From contig WGAA01000320.1 in the NCBI GenBank assembly GCA_015489285.1, forward strand, positions 1 to 18,202: a stretch of DNA of 18,202 nt, written 5' to 3'. A program made the position numbers and the translations under genes. The notes below the pieces were generated by a model. That model was not told the DNA's origin. It searched no databases and was given only the letters and a program-made list of their open reading frames with translations. This document shows, one piece after another, positions 13,947-18,202 of the stretch (its first letter is position 1; each line of letters begins with the position of its first letter). The stretch is from Anaerolineae bacterium (lineage in GTDB: Bacteria; Chloroflexota; Anaerolineae; JAADDB01).

Positions 13947-15002
13947 CTAGCTGTCGGATGCCGTTTCGAAGAGGGGTCCCATCCCGGAGGGGGATTCCTC
14001 CTCCCGGGGCCAGGGGATCCCCAGGTGATCGTAAGCACTCCGGGTGGCCACACGCCCCCGCGGGGTGCGTTCCAGAAATCCCAGTTGAAGCAGGTAAGGC
14101 TCGACCACGTCCATGATGGTGTCGGCCTCCTCGCTGATGGAGGCGGCAATGGTCTCCAACCCTACCGGCCCCCCGCCGAACTTCTCGATGATGGTGCGCA
14201 ACACCCGGCGGTCCAGATCGTCCAGGCCCAGGGGGTCCACGTCCAGGAGGGAGAGGGCCTGCTCCGCGACCGCGGCGTCGATGGTCCCGCCCGCCCGCAC
14301 CTGGGCGTAATCCCGCACGCGGCGCAGGAGGCGCAGGGCGACACGCGGGGTGCCCCGGGAGCGCCGCGCGATGGTCCGGGCCCCCTCGGGGGTGATCTCC
14401 ACCCGCAGGAGGCGGGCCGCCCGTTCGACGATGGCCTGCATGGCCTCCACGTCGTAGAAGTCGAGGCGGAAGACGGCCCCGAAGCGGGCCCGCAAGGGAG
14501 CGGTGACGAGGGCCAGGCGGGTGGTGGCGCCGATGACGGTGAAGCGGGGGAGTTTGAGGCGTATGGAGCGGGCGCTGGGCCCCTTCCCGACGACGATGTC
14601 CAGCGCAAAGTCCTCCATGGCCGGGTAGAGGATTTCTTCCACGGCCCGCCCCAACCGGTGAATTTCGTCGATGAAGAGGATGTCCCCTTTGCGCAGGTTG
14701 GTCAGGATGGCGGCCAGGTCCCCGGCCCGTTCGATGGCGGGCCCGGCCGTCACCTTGAGGTTGACCCCCATCTCACGCGCCAGGACGTGGGCCAGGGTCG
14801 TTTTGCCGAGGCCGGGTGGGCCGTAGAAGAGGACGTGGTCCAGGGCTTCGCCCCGGGCGCGCGCGGCCTCCACCAGGATGCGCAGGTTTTCCTTCAAGCG
14901 ATCCTGGCCGATGATGTCGTCCAGCGTTTGGGGACGTAGGGCCGCGTCGAGCGGCACATCTTCCGCACGTTCCTGCGGAGCGACAATCCGATCTTCGTTC
15001 AA
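13947..15002 (-). CDS. ruvB: Holliday junction branch-migration ATPase RuvB
   Basis: The hexameric AAA+ motor that drives branch migration with RuvA. 351 residues, slightly longer than the usual ~335-345. LRPQTLDDIIGQDRLKENL (22-40) is the family N-terminus; Walker A GPPGLGKTT is at 61-69, Walker B LFIDEIHRL at 109-117, sensor GATTRLALVTAPLRARFG at 158-175, and a C-terminal winged-helix region with LQLGFLERTPRGR. The start is TTG (15000-15002): no in-frame ATG exists before the conserved region and an in-frame TAG lies two codons upstream. Only a weak GGATAG precedes it. ruvA and ruvC are not next to it. The downstream amidotransferase and amidase are probably in the same transcript. Confidence 0.96.
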   Translation of the reverse strand: MNEDRIVAPQERAEDVPLDAALRPQTLDDIIGQDRLKENLRILVEAARARGEALDHVLFYGPPGLGKTTLAHVLAREMGVNLKVTAGPAIERAGDLAAILTNLRKGDILFIDEIHRLGRAVEEILYPAMEDFALDIVVGKGPSARSIRLKLPRFTVIGATTRLALVTAPLRARFGAVFRLDFYDVEAMQAIVERAARLLRVEITPEGARTIARRSRGTPRVALRLLRRVRDYAQVRAGGTIDAAVAEQALSLLDVDPLGLDDLDRRVLRTIIEKFGGGPVGLETIAASISEEADTIMDVVEPYLLQLGFLERTPRGRVATRSAYDHLGIPWPREEESPSGMGPLFETASDS

Positions 15003-15348
15003 AGGCTATCCGTGCACCGAATCAAATTTTGGACCTGGTCCAGCCCCCCGAAACTTCGGTCCAGACTTCCGAAATCTCGCAGATTTCGGAAGTCTAAAGC
15101 GCCCCGGCCTACCGACGTGATGCGTAACGTCATTCGTCACTCGTCATGCGTCAGGCGCCGGGAGAGAGTCGGCGCGTTGGGATGGAGCTCGGCGGCATAT
15201 TCGTAATCCGTAATTCGTGATGCGTAACTTAGAACCGGGTTGGCGCGGTAGGGTCAACCTTGTCCTCGCGCCGACCCTTTAATCGTTAATTGTCAATCGT
15301 TAATCGTTGTCTTTCCACGCCATCCGGTTACTCGTTACTCGTCACTCG
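15003..15348. other. ruvB-ssb intergenic region, repeat-filled
   Basis: 346 bp with no gene. Next to ruvB are an AT-rich patch (CAAATTTTGG on the plus strand) and an 11-bp palindrome GGACCTGGTCC (15031-15041). Hairpin element copy 4 and composite heptamer repeat C follow, reaching the ssb stop codon. I see no clear promoter for ruvB. Confidence 0.75.
15063..15095. repeat. hairpin element, copy 4 (opposite orientation)
   Basis: Perfect 15-bp arms 15063-15077 and 15081-15095 around CGC. The centre reads TCTCGCAGA where copies 1-3 read TCTGCGAGA, so this copy is inverted relative to them. It sits 61 bp upstream of ruvB and 21 bp left of heptamer array C. Confidence 0.92.
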
Positions 15349-15351
15349 TTA
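15117..15351. repeat. composite heptamer repeat, copy C
   Basis: Four blocks. GTCATTC/GTCACTC/GTCATGC/GTCAGGC at 15129-15156, with a GTGATGC unit just before; GTAATCC/GTAATTC/GTGATGC/GTAACTT at 15203-15230; TTAATCG-type units at 15279-15306; TTACTCG, TTACTCG, TCACTCG and TTA at 15328-15351. The final TTA is the reverse complement of the ssb stop codon. Bases 15248-15273 form one arm of a 26-bp inverted repeat with 18123-18148. Confidence 0.9.
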
Positions 15352-15744
15352 GAAAGGCATCTCCTCGTCGATGAATTCGCTTCCCTCGCCCGCGGGAGGG
15401 GGTGTGGCCCCGCGATCGCCACGCCCGCCGAGAAAGCGGACTTTGCGGGCGGTGAGCTCCAAGGTGGCCCGAGGGTTTCCCTGATTGTCCAGCCAGGCCG
15501 AGGCGTCGATTTCCCCCTCGACCAGGACCAGGCGGCCTTTGCTCAGGTATTGATTGCACAGTTCGGCCAGACGACGCCACGCGGTCACCCGAAACCACGT
15601 GGTCTTTTCCCGTTGCTCGCCGTTACTGTCCGTCCAGCGCCGGTTGACCGCGACGCTGAAAGACGTTACAGGTACTCCCGACGGAGTGAAGCGCATCTCC
15701 GGATCCGATCCTAAGTTCCCGACAATGACGACTTGCTGGTACAT
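15349..15744 (-). CDS. ssb: single-stranded DNA-binding protein
   Basis: Binds and protects single-stranded DNA in replication, recombination and repair. 131 residues: an OB fold from MYQQVVIVGNLGSDPEMRFT through VAVNRRW, TTWFRVTAWRRLAELC, KGRLVLVEGEID to ELTARKVRFL (residues 1-104), then a short Gly/Pro-rich linker and the acidic tip DEEMPF, the partner-docking tail of bacterial SSB. The linker is shorter than in E. coli SSB. The ATG at 15742-15744 has GGGAGG 7 nt upstream. Its stop codon lies inside the first heptamer of the adjacent array. It is divergent from the recombinase operon, with 369 bp between the two start codons, and alone on its transcript; rpsF and rpsR are not beside it. Confidence 0.96.
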   Translation of the reverse strand: MYQQVVIVGNLGSDPEMRFTPSGVPVTSFSVAVNRRWTDSNGEQREKTTWFRVTAWRRLAELCNQYLSKGRLVLVEGEIDASAWLDNQGNPRATLELTARKVRFLGGRGDRGATPPPAGEGSEFIDEEMPF

Positions 15745-16113
15745 CGCTTTACCTCCCTCATAAACTCTCGGCCCCCTCGTGCAGATCCCCCGCGCTTAGA
15801 GTTCACCCGCACACGCAGGCACAGCCGTTAGCCCGTTCTAACGCTTGACCGGAGATTTTAACCCCCATCGCGTCCTCACGAGACCGAACTCCATCACGTA
15901 TTAACGGGAGTCCTCGGATCGGGCGACCGGGGTGTAGTGTACATCGAAAGGGCACTTGGGTGCAAGTGAAGGAAGGAGGGGTTAAGTATCGGGGTTCCGA
16001 ACTCCGCCCCCTCCGGACCTTGGGAACAGCGTTTGACGCCTGTAGCGATCTCCCCTATAATGAAGTCGTTCTACACGAAAGCCACCAAGAACCGAGCCTG
16101 TGGAGGAAGAATC
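15745..16113. other. divergent ssb / recombinase intergenic region
   Basis: 369 bp between divergent genes. The right end holds the strong recombinase promoter. For ssb, a minus-strand TTGCAC and TACACT pair with 18-bp spacing near 15935-15965 is possible, as is a TTAAAAT near 15857; neither is convincing. The leader of ssb would then be about 190 nt. No gene is visible here. Confidence 0.5.
16033..16061 (+). promoter_or_regulatory. near-consensus promoter of the recombinase-HAD operon
   Basis: TTGACG (16033-16038), a 17-bp spacer and a perfect TATAAT (16056-16061). Predicted start near 16068, about 46 nt before the ATG. This is the best sigma-70-like promoter in the window and implies substantial expression. 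Confidence 0.85.
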
Positions 16114-17079
16114 ATGGCCGAGAAGTTCACCGAATCCGGACAGAAGCCCCTTTTCGATGTGCCCCCGGAGGAGCCCAAACCTACCGAACCGGTCGTCAGT
16201 ACCCCCCTCACCGAGGCCATGACCTTGAACGCGGCCCTGCCCGCGTTTGAAACATACATGCGCCAACGGAACTTCGCGCTCAACACCCGCAAAGCCTTCC
16301 TGGGCGACCTGCGCCTCCTCATCAAATACCTGGGCGGCGACCGCCTCGTCAGCACCATCACCGTGGAAGACCTGGAAGGGTTCCTCAACTGGCTCTACAA
16401 ACGCCAGGATCCGCCGCCCAAGCCCAAAACCATGGCCCGACGCATCACTACCCTCAAAGTCTTCTTCGGCTTCCTGGCAGAACAAAAACTCATCGCCCAG
16501 GACCCTGCCGCGTCCATACCCCAGATCCGCGCCAAAACGCCCCTCCCCCGCATCCTCCACGACGATGAAGTGGACCGTCTGCTGGAGGCCGCGCAAAAAC
16601 GCCTCTGGGGCCGCCACCCCGACCCGCGGCCTTACCTGCTCATCAGCCTCGTACTCTACACCGGCGTCAAAAAGGGCGAACTGGTCAACGTCAAACTGGA
16701 ACACATCGACCGCTCCAACCCCCGGCGCCCCGTTCTGGAGATCCGCTACGACAACCCCCGGATGCGGCACAAGGAACGGAACATCGCCTTCCCCGCCTCC
16801 CTCCTGCCCGTCCTCGACCAGTACTTAGAGATCTACAAGCCCAAAGAACGCCTCTTCGAGTGGACCCCGCGCAACCTGGAATACGTCCTGGCCGACATCG
16901 CGGAAGAGGCGGGGATCAAGGGAGGCGTCTCCTTCGAAATGCTCCGCTGGACGTGCGCGGTCCGGGATTATCGCCGGGGGATGCCCGAGGAACAACTGCG
17001 CCAGAAGCTCGGTCTCTCCCCCATTACCTGGCGGGAAACCTACGAAAAGATCCGGAAACTCGCCTCCCCGGGATTGTAA
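16114..17079 (+). CDS. tyrosine recombinase-fold protein with degenerate active site
   Basis: 321 residues with the layout of phage-integrase/XerCD proteins: a disordered acidic/Pro-rich N-tail (1-36), a SAM-like core-binding domain (about 38-125, LPAFETYMRQRNFALNTRKAF), and a catalytic domain from PLPRILHDDEVDRLLEA (144-160). The catalytic signature is mostly lost. The usual first Arg is Lys186 (TGVKKGEL), the HxLR His is Glu275 and its Arg278 is kept (FEMLRWT), the residue after LRH-type Arg is Trp279, the GH histidine is Leu301, and Tyr310 is kept. DNA binding is plausible; normal strand exchange is doubtful. ATG 16114 is chosen for GGAGGA 7 nt upstream; an ATG at 16033 lies inside the promoter. 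Confidence 0.85.
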   Translation: MAEKFTESGQKPLFDVPPEEPKPTEPVVSTPLTEAMTLNAALPAFETYMRQRNFALNTRKAFLGDLRLLIKYLGGDRLVSTITVEDLEGFLNWLYKRQDPPPKPKTMARRITTLKVFFGFLAEQKLIAQDPAASIPQIRAKTPLPRILHDDEVDRLLEAAQKRLWGRHPDPRPYLLISLVLYTGVKKGELVNVKLEHIDRSNPRRPVLEIRYDNPRMRHKERNIAFPASLLPVLDQYLEIYKPKERLFEWTPRNLEYVLADIAEEAGIKGGVSFEMLRWTCAVRDYRRGMPEEQLRQKLGLSPITWRETYEKIRKLASPGL

Positions 17080-17081
17080 GC

Positions 17082-18095
17082 ATGACCCGGCTCTTGCTCT
17101 TCGACATCGACGGCGTCCTCGTCGACGTCCGGCCTTCGTACCACCAGGTCATTCGGCGCACCGTCCCCACGTACCTCAGGGACGTGCTGGGACTGCCCGC
17201 GGATGAGACGCTCATCGGGGACGAGCACGTGGCCGCGATGAAGCGGATGGGGGGATTCAACAACGATTGGAACAGCGTCGCGGCCATGCTCTACACCATC
17301 GTCGCCCACCTTCCCCCCGTGCCGCCTCCCCCAAGGCCGGGGCTCGAGGCCCTGAAGGAGAGTGTCACCCGCGCCCTCCAGGGCGTGGACGTCCGTGCCC
17401 GCCTGCAGGAGGGGGCCCGACACATTCTGGAGATGGAGGCACGCGTGCGCCGCGCGGGCGGCGGCCTGGACAGCGTGCGGGCTCTCGTCGGCCCCAGGAA
17501 CGCCCACCTCGTCCTTTACGGTCCCTGGGACCCGAAGACGAATCCGGTCATGCGCATCTACCAGGAGCTCTACCTGGGCGCTCCCCTTTTCACCCGAGTC
17601 TACGGCCTTGAGCCGCGCTTCAACCCCGGCCCCGGGCTCATCGATGCGGAGGTGCCCATCATCTCCCCCCGCACCCTGGAGACCCTGGCCCGACGCTACC
17701 CCCTGGGACTGGTCACCGGACGCCCCCGGTTGGAAGCCGAATACGCGCTGAAACGGCTGAACTTGTGGGACTACTTCCGTGTCCTCGTCAGCCACGACGA
17801 CGTCCTGGAGGAGATGGCGCGGCGGGGGACCCGTGAATTCCTGGGCAAACCCCACCCGTGGCCCCTCGAGGCCGCGGCCCGGGCCCTGGACCCCGAAGGT
17901 AGGGCTGCGGTGGACTTCGTGGGGGATACGGTAGACGACATGCGTGCGGCCGTGGCCCTGCGTGCCCAACGCCCCACCCGGGCCATCGGGTGCACCTACG
18001 TCCACGCGGACCCCCGGGCGGCCGCCGAGCACCTCCGGGCGGCCGGCGCGGACATCATCATCACCCATCCGGATGAACTGGAAGACAACGATTAA
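17082..18095 (+). CDS. HAD-superfamily IA phosphatase-like protein
   Basis: A 337-residue HAD hydrolase. Motif I is LFDIDGVLVD (Asp8, Asp10), motif II Thr212 in LVTGRP, motif III Lys256 in LGKPHPWPL, motif IV FVGDTVDDM (Asp282, Asp286). The segment MGGFNNDWN (56-64) recalls a HAD-IA group of unknown function found in archaea and cyanobacteria (from memory, TIGR01548-like). An insert between about 75 and 190, with a Pro-rich run, makes it longer than phosphoglycolate phosphatases of ~220-250 residues. The ATG is 2 nt after the recombinase stop with no good ribosome site, so translation is probably coupled. The last codons (Asn-Asp-stop) are already part of the heptamer array. Confidence 0.88.
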   Translation: MTRLLLFDIDGVLVDVRPSYHQVIRRTVPTYLRDVLGLPADETLIGDEHVAAMKRMGGFNNDWNSVAAMLYTIVAHLPPVPPPPRPGLEALKESVTRALQGVDVRARLQEGARHILEMEARVRRAGGGLDSVRALVGPRNAHLVLYGPWDPKTNPVMRIYQELYLGAPLFTRVYGLEPRFNPGPGLIDAEVPIISPRTLETLARRYPLGLVTGRPRLEAEYALKRLNLWDYFRVLVSHDDVLEEMARRGTREFLGKPHPWPLEAAARALDPEGRAAVDFVGDTVDDMRAAVALRAQRPTRAIGCTYVHADPRAAAEHLRAAGADIIITHPDELEDND

Positions 18096-18202
18096 CGATT
18101 GACGATTAACGATTAAAAGAGCCGGCGCGAGGACAAGGTTGACCCTACGTTACGCATCACGGGTAACGAGTAACGGAGTAACGAGTAACTGGATGGCGTG
18201 GA
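18088..18202. repeat. composite heptamer repeat, copy D (inverted), runs off the window
   Basis: ACGATTA, ACGATTG, ACGATTA, ACGATTA at 18088-18115, then the 26-bp arm 18123-18148 that is the exact reverse complement of 15248-15273, then GTAACGA/GTAACTG-type units (about 18149-18190), then GGATGGCGTGGA (18191-18202), the reverse complement of 15314-15325. It is cut by the window end. Confidence 0.88.

Noticed and set aside
17040..18068. A 342-codon open frame on the minus strand opposite the right-hand HAD gene
   Set aside because: The plus strand carries all four HAD motifs; the minus frame has no recognisable fold and no ribosome site.

Overview
The window is GC-rich bacterial chromosome, compactly coded, with two gene blocks separated by repeat-dense intergenic DNA. 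Gene content (RNase Y downstream of recA-recX, a very long class A PBP with an Ig-like C-terminus, RuvB without an adjacent RuvA, a PsiE-like protein) and the style of the dispersed repeats suggest a Chloroflexota bacterium, perhaps a thermophilic Anaerolineae-type lineage. This taxonomic call is inference from gene content only. I found no tRNA, rRNA, insertion sequence or CRISPR array.

Layout. Almost everything from 1 to 15.75 kb is transcribed leftward. In transcription order from the right: ssb (15349-15744); ruvB, a C26-type glutamine amidotransferase and a peptidoglycan amidase in one tight run (12513-15002); recA with its own promoter and a 20-bp palindromic operator candidate (11370-12386); a hairpin/U-tract terminator; recX, rny and an overlapping SerB-like HAD phosphatase (8039-11006); a ~1 kb non-coding repeat mosaic; a 66-aa two-helix membrane protein (6863-7063); a 1065-aa class A penicillin-binding protein with a PsiE-like membrane protein behind it (2766-6560); rpsO (2239-2508) with promoter, structured leader and terminator; and pnp (1-1993, cut by the window edge). 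On the far right a two-gene rightward operon (16114-18095) has a near-consensus promoter and encodes a tyrosine recombinase that has lost most catalytic residues, followed 2 nt later by a HAD phosphatase.

Functional themes are recombination and repair (ssb, ruvB, recA, recX), RNA decay and ribosomes (rny, pnp, rpsO), and the envelope (PBP1A, amidase, small membrane proteins).

The most unusual content is the repeat system. It has three parts: (i) degenerate tandem heptamers of the GTNAYNC / TTAMTCG type; (ii) a 33-bp hairpin element present four times, with a polar loop that shows its orientation; (iii) paired short hairpins. Three arrays sit exactly at gene 3' ends. There the stop codon is part of, or abuts, the array, and because the period is 7 the stop triplets fall in all three frames within about 25 nt. 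Copies of one array block form a perfect 26-bp inverted repeat around ssb, the degenerate recombinase and the HAD gene.
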